A DNA stretch of 9,398 bases from Frankia sp. (GTDB lineage Bacteria; Actinomycetota; Actinomycetes; Frankiales; Frankiaceae), in assembly GCA_019689615.1 (NCBI GenBank), contig JADGHD010000153.1, positions 1 to 9,398 of the forward strand, given 5' to 3'. Numbering within the stretch: position 1 is the first letter of the stretch; each line of letters opens with the position of its first letter. This document shows, in pieces, positions 1-6,786 of this stretch. Under the pieces are notes generated by a model, which saw nothing but the letters and a program-made list of their open reading frames with translations, did no database searches and was not told the origin of the DNA. The translations under genes were made by a program, and so were the position numbers.

Positions 1-599
1 GCGCCGGCGGGCGGGGAGGGCGGGTGGCCGTCGGCGGCCAGCTCGGCCCAGACGATCTTGCCGCCGCCGTTCGCCGTCGTGCCCCAGTCCGCCGCGAGCG
101 CGTCGACCAGGGCGAGGCCGCGGCCGGTCATGCTCTCCACGGTGTCGCGCGGGCGGACCGGCAGGACCTCGCTGGCGTCGTTCACCTCGATGCGCACCCA
201 CGCGGCGCCGCCGACCAGCCGGAGCCTGACCGGGGGCGCGCCGTGCAGCAGCGCGTTGGTCACCAGCTCGCCGGCAACGATGGCGATGTCCGCGCACAGC
301 TGCGGCAGCGGTGGCGGGGCGGCGGACAGCGCGGCCGACAACCGTCGGCGGACAAGCGGGACGGCGCTCGCGTCGGCGTCCACGCACAGGTCCAGGAGCA
401 GCTCACCGGCCCGTCCCGCGGACGGCGGGCTACCCAGGGCGGCCTCGCTGTCCGCGGGGTCGCCGCCTGAGCGCCCCCGAACTGTCGGGGCGTCCTCTGC
501 GCCTGCGTTCCTGTTGGTCACACGCGCGTCCCAGGGTCGGCGGGTATTCGGCCGGTGTTTCTCCCAGTACCCAGCGGATCGCGCGGTGAACCAACTCAT
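1..599 (-). CDS. RsbW-like ATP-binding anti-sigma/serine-threonine kinase protein, partial at 3' end
   Basis: The 199 visible residues form a small GHKL ATPase of the HATPase_c_2 type, as in RsbW/SpoIIAB anti-sigma kinases; these normally bind a sigma factor or phosphorylate an anti-anti-sigma protein. Visible motifs: an N-box ELVTNALLHG at residues 111-120 (catalytic E111, Mg-binding N115), a G1 region RIEVNDAS at 136-143, a G2 region TGRGLALVDALAADWG at 158-173, and the closing strand GGKIVWAEL near 179-187. The G1 box has Asp-Ala-Ser where histidine kinases have Asp-x-Gly, a common relaxation in actinobacterial members. Residues 1-65 are unconserved and polar, so the start is uncertain: ATG at 599 has a GGAAGG about 21 nt upstream, and GTG at 521 is an alternative. 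The stop lies beyond the left edge. No partner sigma factor or antagonist is visible, so the controlled pathway is unknown. Confidence 0.85.
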   Translation of the reverse strand, partial: MSWFTARSAGYWEKHRPNTRRPWDARVTNRNAGAEDAPTVRGRSGGDPADSEAALGSPPSAGRAGELLLDLCVDADASAVPLVRRRLSAALSAAPPPLPQLCADIAIVAGELVTNALLHGAPPVRLRLVGGAAWVRIEVNDASEVLPVRPRDTVESMTGRGLALVDALAADWGTTANGGGKIVWAELAADGHPPSPPAG

Positions 600-727
600 G
601 GCGAAATCTGACTTTTCTGACCTTCCGCCCACACCGGGGTGCTCGGCGCGGGCCACGCCTGCCGTCGGGCACCCGCGCCGGGCCCGACCGACGATTGGCC
701 GGTGAGCGGGCTGTCCACCGTCGGTGA

Positions 728-961
728 CGTGCGGCCGCCGGGGGCCGGTCCCCGGCCGCTGCGCTGGCGGCGGGCCGTGGTCGCGCTGCCCTGCGCCGGG
801 AGCGGCTGTCGCTGGACGACCTGGCCGCCGCCGCCCGGGAGCAGGGCATCACGACGTTCGGCGAGATCGACCTGGCCGTCCTGGAGGTGGACGGCAAGAT
901 CTCCTTCTTCCGCGCCGCCGGCCAGGGCGGCGCGCGCGAGCCGTCGACGCCCGCCGGCTGA
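728..961 (+). pseudogene. C-terminal remnant of a DUF421/YetF-family membrane protein
   Basis: This frame, ending at TGA 959-961, encodes a stretch typical of the C-terminal cytoplasmic domain of DUF421 (YetF-like) proteins: ALRRERLSLDDLAAAAREQG, then ITTFGEIDLAVLEVDGKISF. Complete members are usually about 150-230 residues, with two or three membrane helices before this domain. Here the frame is closed by TGA at 725-727, nothing upstream in any plus frame resembles the missing membrane or first YetF part, and there is no ATG, GTG or TTG start between that stop and the conserved stretch. I therefore read it as a decayed gene fragment. The domain match is by recognition of the motif pattern, not a search. 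A sequencing frameshift is a weaker alternative, because the missing half was not found in the other frames. Confidence 0.68.
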
Positions 962-1375
962 CCCGGCCGCCGGACCGCCGGTGGCCACGGCCCGGCGAGG
1001 GCGAACCCGGCCCCGGGACGTTCGGGTAGCGCGCCCGGGGCAGGCCGGATGGCGGGATGGCCCGCCCGGGCCCGTGCCGGCTGGCCCGTGGGGGTCAGGG
1101 CCGTCCAGCCCGAATACCCGGTCTCAACCGACCCGGCCGCGGCGTCGTGCGGCCCCTTTGCCGACCCCGAGGCGGGCTCCGCGGCGGCCCGCTCCGCCGG
1201 TCTGGGCGCATGATACGGACACGGTGCGAATTCCCACCGGCGGGCGGGAGCCAGCCGGTGGGCGCGCAGCGACGGCGTGGCTGCGCGCCGATATCGCCCG
1301 GCCGGCAGTGGCGGAAATCACGACGCTCGCCCGAACGATCCGTCCGTGCAGGGCGAATCGCTAGGCTGCGAAACC
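962..1375. other. non-coding interval upstream of the globin-reductase gene
   Basis: No reading frame here has a recognisable domain; the open frames crossing it are arginine/proline/glycine-rich, as expected from GC-rich non-coding DNA. Its supported content is in the last third: the tandem hairpins at 1222-1289 and the TAGGCT box before the GTG at 1376. The part from 962 to about 1200 holds GC-rich runs with no clear element. Confidence 0.6.
1222..1289 (+). promoter_or_regulatory. two abutting perfect hairpins with an FMN-riboswitch-P2-like motif
   Basis: Positions 1233-1241 (cccaccggc) pair perfectly with 1254-1262 (gccggtggg) around a 12-nt loop, and 1261-1270 (ggcgcgcagc) pair perfectly with 1280-1289 (gctgcgcgcc) around a 9-nt loop. 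The stems share two bases, so they cannot both form at full length. A smaller hairpin, 1222-1226 with 1235-1239, would compete with the first stem. The text GGTGCGAATTCCCACCGGCG (1223-1242) resembles the first arm of the FMN (RFN) riboswitch. However, I do not find the other diagnostic arms, such as GCCGACGGU followed by AGUC. There is no T-tract. It may be a factor-independent GC-rich terminator, a leader regulator, or a decayed riboswitch. Confidence 0.4.
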
Positions 1376-1378
1376 GTG
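1362..1378 (+). promoter_or_regulatory. candidate -10 box for a leaderless transcript
   Basis: TAGGCT at 1362-1367 fits the actinobacterial -10 pattern TAnnnT and ends 8 nt before the GTG at 1376, so transcription could begin at or next to the start codon. There is no convincing Shine-Dalgarno sequence before that GTG, which fits a leaderless message. No good -35 hexamer was found at 17-18 nt spacing. Confidence 0.35.
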
Positions 1379-2671
1379 CCCCACGCCGGAACAGTCAGAA
1401 AAGCCGATTACCACGAGCTGCTGCTGCAGCGTTACGCCCGCCGGCTAAGTCGCCGCGTGCAGGGTCTGGACGGCCCGGCCCGGGCCGCGTCCGACCCGTC
1501 TTCCTGGGTGTCCCAGCGGCACCGCGACTACCTGCTTGAGGCCACCCGGCCGGGCCGCTCGGCCGCCGAGTGGGCCGCCGAGCAGGAAGTTCTTCGCCGG
1601 CTGTTCGCCAACGACGAGCGGCTGCACGCCGCGACCGGCATCCTCTACGAGCTTCTGTTCGAGCGTCACCCGCATTTCCGGTCGCTTTTCCCGCAGTCAC
1701 TCGCGGTACAGCGGGCAAGGCTCGGCCGGGCATTGTCCTTCCTGTTGGACAATCTTCCGGACGAGGCGGTCCTGGGCCCTGCGCTGCGCCGGGTCGGCGA
1801 GGAACACCGGAAGTTCGGCATCAAGCCGGTGCATTTCGAGGACTTCGGCGACATGCTCACCGAGGGGCTGCGCCGCGTGGTCGGCCCGCAGTGGACCGAC
1901 GAGGTCGAGCGGGCCTGGCGGCTGGCCTACTGGCGCGGCGCCGCGATGATCATCGAAGGGCTCGAGCAGGCCGAGCTCGAACCGCCGTTCTGGAACGCCA
2001 CGGTCATCGACCATCAGCGGCGCCCGGGTGACCTGGCCGTGCTGCGGGTCCGGCCGGACCACCCCTACCCGTTCCGGACCGGGCAGCACACCACCGTGGA
2101 GACCCCGCGGATGCCGCACTCCTGGCGCCGGTACTGGCTGACCACCCCACCGGCCCCGGACGGCACGCTCGAGTTCCGGGTGCGTGCCCTCGGCGGCCAC
2201 GGGGTGAGCGCGATGCTCGTCCACCACACCCGGGTGGGCGACCCGCTGCGCCTCGGGCCGGCCCGTGGTGGGCTGACGCTGGACCCCGCCTCGGGCCGGG
2301 ACGTGCTCGTGGTCGCCAGCGGCACCGGCCTCGGCGTCGCCCGCGCGCTGTTCGCCGAGCTCGCCGCCGGCGCCGACGACCGGCGGGTGACCATGCTGCT
2401 CGGGTTCGGCACCGACGACGACTGGGCCGACCTCGACGAGATGGAACGCCTGCGGCTGTCCGCCCGCGCCCCGCAGCGGCTGACCCTTCGCCCGGTGAGC
2501 GGCGTGGCCAGCGACGCGTCCTGGTTCTTCGAGCAGGCCGTCGACGGCTGGCCCCGGCTGGCCGACCACGACGTCTACGTCGCCGGCTCGGTCGCCATGA
2601 CCCGGGCGGCGGTGCGGATCCTCGGCCAGGCTGGCGTCCCCGGCGAGCAGGTCTACCGGGACCGCTGGTAG
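1376..2671 (+). CDS. flavohemoglobin-like globin domain/FAD-NAD(P) reductase fusion
   Basis: The 431-residue protein combines a haem globin with a ferredoxin-reductase-type module; relatives (Hmp) detoxify nitric oxide by converting it to nitrate with NAD(P)H and oxygen. The globin covers about residues 72-200: B10 Tyr in ILYELLF (Y91), a likely E7 Gln (Q112), and the proximal His in EEHRKFGIKP (H144). The FAD-binding barrel follows (about 207-303, GQHTTVE at 236-242), then the NAD-binding domain (about 308-431) with ASGTGLG at 314-320 and VYVAGSVAM near the end. Two oddities: residues 1-71 are a charged extension not seen in Hmp, and the flavin motif RxYS reads R251-R-Y253-W254. GTG 1376 was chosen because the possible upstream start (GTG 1277) adds only unconserved sequence. 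The fold is clear; NO dioxygenase activity is inferred. Confidence 0.85.
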   Translation: MPHAGTVRKADYHELLLQRYARRLSRRVQGLDGPARAASDPSSWVSQRHRDYLLEATRPGRSAAEWAAEQEVLRRLFANDERLHAATGILYELLFERHPHFRSLFPQSLAVQRARLGRALSFLLDNLPDEAVLGPALRRVGEEHRKFGIKPVHFEDFGDMLTEGLRRVVGPQWTDEVERAWRLAYWRGAAMIIEGLEQAELEPPFWNATVIDHQRRPGDLAVLRVRPDHPYPFRTGQHTTVETPRMPHSWRRYWLTTPPAPDGTLEFRVRALGGHGVSAMLVHHTRVGDPLRLGPARGGLTLDPASGRDVLVVASGTGLGVARALFAELAAGADDRRVTMLLGFGTDDDWADLDEMERLRLSARAPQRLTLRPVSGVASDASWFFEQAVDGWPRLADHDVYVAGSVAMTRAAVRILGQAGVPGEQVYRDRW

Positions 2672-2682
2672 CGCGGATCGGG

Positions 2683-5256
2683 TCAGCCGGCGACCGCGAG
2701 CGTGTGCCGCAGCGGCAGCTCGGCGCTGGACGGGCCGAGCGCCAGCTCGAACGTGCCCGGCTCGGTGGCCCAGCCGGAGCCGGGCACCCAGTGCTGGAAG
2801 GCGCGGGCGGCGATGTCGAATGAGACCTGGACGGTCTGGCCGGGGACGGCGTCGGCCGTCGCGAAGCCGGCGAGCCAGCGGACCGGGCGCTCCACGGCGG
2901 AGGCGGGCCGGCTCAGGTAGGCCTGGACGACGACCCGCCCGGGGCGCTGCCCGGTGTTGTGCACGGTCACGGTGACGCGGGCGGGGCTGCCGGCCGGGAC
3001 AGCCGCCGGACCGACGACGCCGGCGAACGACCAGGTGGTGTAGCCCAGGCCGTGGCCGAACGGGTAGGCCGGCGCCACCGCGGGGCGGCGTGCCCAGCCG
3101 CGGTAGCCGACGTGGATGCCCTCGGTGTAGTCCAGGGCGCCGTCGACCGGGGTGGTCGACAGGACCGGGCAGTCCTCCTCGCTGGCCGGCCAGGTGGTCG
3201 GCAGCCGCCCGCCCGGCTCCACCCGGCCGAGCAGCACGTCGGCCAGGGCCGCGCCGAGCTCCTGGCCGGGGAACCAGGCCAGCAGCACCGCCGGCACCTC
3301 CGCCCGCCAGGGCAGCAGCACCGGGGCGCCGGCGTTGACCACGACGACCGTCCGCGGGTTGGCCGCGGCGACCCGGCGGACCAGCTCGTCCTGCTCGGGC
3401 GGCAGGGCCAGGGTGGTGCGGTCGACGCCCTCGCACTCGATCCGCGCGGACGTCCCCACGACCACCACCGCCACGTCGGCCGAGGCGGCCAGCTCGACCG
3501 CCGCGGCCAGCTCCTCGGCCGGCGGGGTGATCGGCGGCTCGGCGAGGACCGCGATCGACGCGAGCCCCAGCCCGGGCACCGGGTGGAAGCGCAGCGTGAC
3601 CAGCAGCCGCTGGCCCGCCTCGGCGTCGACCTCGGTGTACCAGTTCGGCGGGATCAGGAACCCGCGGACAAGGTCGCCGTCCGGCGGGCCGACCTCCCCG
3701 TCGAACAGCACCCGCTCGCCGTCCGCGCCGCCAGCGCCGGCGGCGTCCTCGCCCGGCCCAAGGACCCGCAGCCGCAGCTCGAAGCGGCCCATCCCGGAGA
3801 AGCCGACCGGCTGCGGGCCGGCGGTCGTCACCGGCACCAGCGCGGACACCTCGACCAGCGCGCAGGCGGCGAGTCGTGGGTCGGATGTCCACAGCAGCTG
3901 GCCGGTCAGCCGCCGCTCGCTGTCCACCTCGGCGCCGGCCGCGTCGAGGTAGCGGACCCGCAGGCCAGGCTCACCGGTCAGCGGGTCGACAGCGCCGGCG
4001 GCGGTGAGCGGGCGCGGCGCGGCCTCGTCGCGCACCCCGGCCCGGTCGATCACCTCGACGTCGTCGCCGAGCGCGGCCCGCAGGCCCTCGGCCGGGCCGA
4101 TGACGTGCGGCGGGATCACGCCGGCGCTGCCGCCGCCCTGCCAGCGCGGCTGGTCGGCGTTGGGCCCGATGACGGCGACCCGGCGCAGCTCGCCCGCTGC
4201 CAGCGGCAGCAGCCCGGCCTCGTTGCGCAGCAGCACCATCCCGGCGGCCGCTGCCTCGCGGATGAGGTCGCGGGCGGCCGGCTCCCGGGCGACCACCACC
4301 TCGCGCGGCGCGGGCGGCGGCTGCTCGCCCAGGGCGCCGACCCGCGCGGCGAGCCGCAGCAGCCGGCGGGCCTTCTCCTCGACGACCTCCGCCGGCACCT
4401 CGCCCGCGGTGACGGCGGCCAGCAGCGCGTCGCCCCACGGGCCGTCCGGGCCGGGCATGACCAGGTCGAGGCCGGCGAGCGCGGCCGGCACCGTCGAGCG
4501 GGCCGCGTACCAGTCGGTGACGACGAGGCCGTCGAATCCCCATTCGTCGGCCAGCGGGGACCGCAACAGCGGGCTTTCGGTCATGGTGGTGCCGTTGACC
4601 GCGTTGTAGGCGGCCATCACGGCCCAGGCGCCCGCCTCCGTGACCAGCGACTCGAACGGCGCGAGGTAGACCTCCCGCAGCGTGCGCTCGTCGATGCGGG
4701 CGTTGACCGTGAACCGGTCGGTCTCGGAGTCGTTGCCGACGTAGTGCTTGACCGTCGCGGCGACGCCGCCGTCCTGGATCCCGCGGACCAGCGCCCCGGC
4801 GAGGCGCCCGGTCAGCAACGGGTCCTCGGAGAGGCACTCGAAGTGCCGGCCGCCGCGCGGGCTGCGGTGCAGGTTGACGGTCGGGCCGAGCACGACGTGC
4901 ACTCCCTTGGCCCGGGCGTCGGCCGCGAGCAGCTGGCCGACCCGCCACAGCAGCGCCTCGTCCCAGGTCGCCGCGAGCGCGGTGGGGCAGGGCAAATTCG
5001 CCGTCGGGGCACGCTCGTCCGGCTGCTCCCCGCGCACGCCGGCCGGCCCGTCCGAGAACACCATCTCGCGCAGGCCGACCTCGGGCGCCGACCGGCTGCG
5101 CCAGAACGCGCCGCCGGTCAGCAGGCGCACCCTGGCGGCGAGGTCGAGGCGGGCCAGCGCCGCGGCGACCCGTTCCTCCACCTCCGCCGCCGGCCGTACC
5201 GCATCGTCGCGCCGCCGCGTGGCCACCTGGTCCCCGATCGACACGTCGCCCAGCAC
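2683..5256 (-). CDS. glycoside hydrolase family 3 beta-glycosidase with PA14 insert
   Basis: At 857 residues this is a full-length three-part GH3 enzyme, a retaining exo-beta-glycosidase (often a beta-glucosidase). Numbering from GTG 5256: the TIM barrel covers about 30-310, with FSDGPAGVRGE near 67-77, KHYVGNDSETDR at 170-181 and the nucleophile D248 in VVTDWYA. The alpha/beta sandwich begins near 335 and is interrupted at about 405-572 by a PA14-like beta domain. It resumes with ECEGVDR, where E609 is the likely acid/base, as in PA14-containing GH3 enzymes. The last ~110 residues are a fibronectin-III-like domain. No signal peptide or membrane segment is visible, so it should be cytoplasmic. 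PA14 inserts shape the +1 subsite and usually favour small glycosides. It lies 129 bp downstream of the SAF oxidoreductase gene and converges on the globin gene. The sugar specificity cannot be read from the sequence. Confidence 0.93.
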   Translation of the reverse strand: MLGDVSIGDQVATRRRDDAVRPAAEVEERVAAALARLDLAARVRLLTGGAFWRSRSAPEVGLREMVFSDGPAGVRGEQPDERAPTANLPCPTALAATWDEALLWRVGQLLAADARAKGVHVVLGPTVNLHRSPRGGRHFECLSEDPLLTGRLAGALVRGIQDGGVAATVKHYVGNDSETDRFTVNARIDERTLREVYLAPFESLVTEAGAWAVMAAYNAVNGTTMTESPLLRSPLADEWGFDGLVVTDWYAARSTVPAALAGLDLVMPGPDGPWGDALLAAVTAGEVPAEVVEEKARRLLRLAARVGALGEQPPPAPREVVVAREPAARDLIREAAAAGMVLLRNEAGLLPLAAGELRRVAVIGPNADQPRWQGGGSAGVIPPHVIGPAEGLRAALGDDVEVIDRAGVRDEAAPRPLTAAGAVDPLTGEPGLRVRYLDAAGAEVDSERRLTGQLLWTSDPRLAACALVEVSALVPVTTAGPQPVGFSGMGRFELRLRVLGPGEDAAGAGGADGERVLFDGEVGPPDGDLVRGFLIPPNWYTEVDAEAGQRLLVTLRFHPVPGLGLASIAVLAEPPITPPAEELAAAVELAASADVAVVVVGTSARIECEGVDRTTLALPPEQDELVRRVAAANPRTVVVVNAGAPVLLPWRAEVPAVLLAWFPGQELGAALADVLLGRVEPGGRLPTTWPASEEDCPVLSTTPVDGALDYTEGIHVGYRGWARRPAVAPAYPFGHGLGYTTWSFAGVVGPAAVPAGSPARVTVTVHNTGQRPGRVVVQAYLSRPASAVERPVRWLAGFATADAVPGQTVQVSFDIAARAFQHWVPGSGWATEPGTFELALGPSSAELPLRHTLAVAG

Positions 5257-5269
5257 CCTCTGCCTCCCC
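5254..5269 (-). promoter_or_regulatory. strong ribosome-binding site that sets the GH3 start
   Basis: On the minus strand GGGGAGG (5263-5269) stands 6 nt before GTG at 5256-5254, an ideal spacing. The longer alternative, GTG at 5307, has only a G-run touching it and would add 17 residues without family conservation. If transcription starts near 5315 (see the promoter entry), 5307 could also serve as a near-leaderless start. Confidence 0.7.
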
Positions 5270-5321
5270 GCGTCGGGGCCGGCCGGCCGCGCCGTCCGGC
5301 GGATCACCCCCTGCCGGCGAG

Positions 5322-5350
5322 ATCGTAAGGCGATATGTCCGTCTTGCCCA
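5322..5350 (-). promoter_or_regulatory. candidate sigma-70-type promoter for the GH3 gene
   Basis: Reading the minus strand, TGGGCA (5345-5350) matches the -35 consensus at four of six bases and is followed after 17 bp by TACGAT (5322-5327), which fits TAnnnT. Transcription would start near 5315, giving a leader of about 60 nt to GTG 5256. This suggests GH3 can be expressed separately from the two upstream genes. Confidence 0.4.
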
Positions 5351-5375
5351 GCGAACGGACGGCGGCCGGCGCCGG

Positions 5376-5394
5376 GCTGGCCAGGCTAGCCAGC
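5376..5394. repeat. short inverted repeat at the end of the oxidoreductase gene
   Basis: GCTGGC (5376-5381) and GCCAGC (5389-5394) are perfect inverted arms around a 7-nt loop that contains the TAG stop (5386-5388) of the SAF oxidoreductase. There is no T-tract. It could be a weak terminator or a protein-binding site upstream of the GH3 promoter, or chance in GC-rich DNA. Confidence 0.25.
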
Positions 5395-6786
5395 GTGCGG
5401 ACCGCGGTGGTTGGGCACCCCGAAGCCGACCAGCGAAGCCGCGGACGGCCGGTCGGCCACCCGGACCCGCCGGTCGGGGCGGCCCGGCCGGTCCTCGGGC
5501 ACGGGCCGCTCCGGCTGGCCCGACGCCGCGCGGTCACCGGCGCCGGCACAGGCGACGGCGGTGGCCAGGGTGGAGCGCCAGGCCGACAGGGCGAGGCTGT
5601 CCGGCAGCGAGACGTCGCCGAAGCGGACGATCTGCCCGGCGGCGACGGGGCGCTCCAGCCGCGCGCCGGTCAGCAGGCCGATCGGGACGTGGTCCGGCTC
5701 GTCGGCGATCACCACCGCCTCACCGCGCACCTGGAACCCGCCGATCCCCCGCTCGATCCGCTCCCCCGCCGCCAGGTCGCGCTTGGCGAGGGCGGCGACG
5801 CTGAACCGCGGCCGCTGGCCGTTGTTGAACATCAGCGCGTCGCCGCGCAGGAGCCGGTTGATGGTCTGCGGGATCTCCAGGTCGCACAGGTGGAACGGCC
5901 GCTCGAGCAGCACGTAGGGCGAGTCGCCGAGGCGGACCTTGTAGTAGCGCAGCGAGTCGCCCAGCTCCGGGTCGAACGTCGCGACGACGAAGACCCCGGG
6001 GCTGCCGTGCCGCGGCAGCACGTAGTCGCTCAGCGGGGCGCCGACGGCCGCGGCGGCCTCGGCCAGCCGCAGCGCGCCCTCCGCCAGCGTCTCGGTCCGC
6101 GGGCCCAGCAGGCCGCGGCGGGCGATCGCGGCGCCCAGGCCGTTGGCCACCAGCACCTGCTCGATCTGCAGCTTCGTGCCGTCGGTGAACGACGTGACCT
6201 GGGTGAGCGAGATGCCCTGCCGCTTGGCCCAGTACGCCATCTCCTCCGGCGTCGGGTCGTGGTTGAGGAATCCCTTGACGTTGCCGTAGACGACCGGGGT
6301 CAGCCCCATCGCGCGCACGTCGTGCGCGAGCTGGGCCAGCGTGCCTGGCTGGTCGCCGGCCGCCTCGACGAGCAGCCCGCGGGCGGCCAGGAACGACCCG
6401 GTGGTCACCTGCAGCTCGGCGTCCATCGTGACCACGGGCAGGCCGGCGTCGAACACCCGCAGCGCCACCTCGGTGCCGTACACCGCGTCACCGGTCGTGA
6501 TCACGATGACGTCGGAGCGGGCGATGAGCTGGTCGACCGAGCGGGTCACCCGGCTGCCCCACGGTCCGACGGCCTCCTCCAGCGGGCGGCGGGTGAGCAC
6601 GCTGGCCAGCCGCAGGGTCTGCGAGCGGTTCAGCGAGTGCGCGAGGCCCCGGGCGATGAAGCCGGTGCCGACGATGCCCACACGGGCGCTCGCGCCCGCG
6701 GTGGCCGCGGTGCCGGCGGGGGGCAGCGACGGGAAGGGGACCGCCGTCGGGCCCTCGGGTGGCCATGCCTGGGCGGGCACGGTCAT
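5386..6786 (-). CDS. Rossmann-fold oxidoreductase with C-terminal SAF domain (COG4091 type)
   Basis: The 466-residue protein has an NAD(P)-binding Rossmann start, VGIVGTGFIARGL at 36-48, after a 30-residue Pro/Ala-rich leader. The middle carries features of the group annotated as predicted homoserine dehydrogenase with SAF domain: YGNVKGFLNHDPTPEEMAYW at 167-186, SFTDGTKLQIEQVLVANG at 199-216, then PGVFVVATFD and YYKVRLGDSPYVLLERPFHL. The SAF domain, about 330-400, has KRDLAAGERIERGIGGFQV and ends with the usual DVSLP. The last ~60 residues are Arg/Pro-rich and unconserved. The start ATG 6786 overlaps the TGA of the gene before it (ATGA), with GGAG (6793-6796) 6 nt upstream, so translation is probably coupled. 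That coupling to a glycoside hydrolase makes a sugar or sugar-acid substrate likelier than homoserine. The exact reaction is unknown. Confidence 0.85.
   Translation of the reverse strand: MTVPAQAWPPEGPTAVPFPSLPPAGTAATAGASARVGIVGTGFIARGLAHSLNRSQTLRLASVLTRRPLEEAVGPWGSRVTRSVDQLIARSDVIVITTGDAVYGTEVALRVFDAGLPVVTMDAELQVTTGSFLAARGLLVEAAGDQPGTLAQLAHDVRAMGLTPVVYGNVKGFLNHDPTPEEMAYWAKRQGISLTQVTSFTDGTKLQIEQVLVANGLGAAIARRGLLGPRTETLAEGALRLAEAAAAVGAPLSDYVLPRHGSPGVFVVATFDPELGDSLRYYKVRLGDSPYVLLERPFHLCDLEIPQTINRLLRGDALMFNNGQRPRFSVAALAKRDLAAGERIERGIGGFQVRGEAVVIADEPDHVPIGLLTGARLERPVAAGQIVRFGDVSLPDSLALSAWRSTLATAVACAGAGDRAASGQPERPVPEDRPGRPDRRVRVADRPSAASLVGFGVPNHRGPHAG

Noticed and set aside
1200..1345. A complete FMN or cobalamin riboswitch
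   Set aside because: Only one arm-like motif is present; the remaining conserved arms and the expected overall length pattern were not found.
639..1364. 241-codon plus-strand frame before the globin gene
   Set aside because: Arg/Pro-rich, unconserved, and in a different frame from the recognisable DUF421 remnant it overlaps.
1697..3892. 731-codon minus-strand frame spanning the globin gene and part of GH3
   Set aside because: It is low-complexity Arg/Gly/Ala sequence crossing two well-supported genes; an artefact of high GC.
2959..5328. 789-codon open frame on the plus strand opposite the GH3 gene
   Set aside because: It is Arg/Gly/Pro/His-rich, has no family pattern, and mirrors the codon bias of the real GH3 gene on the other strand.
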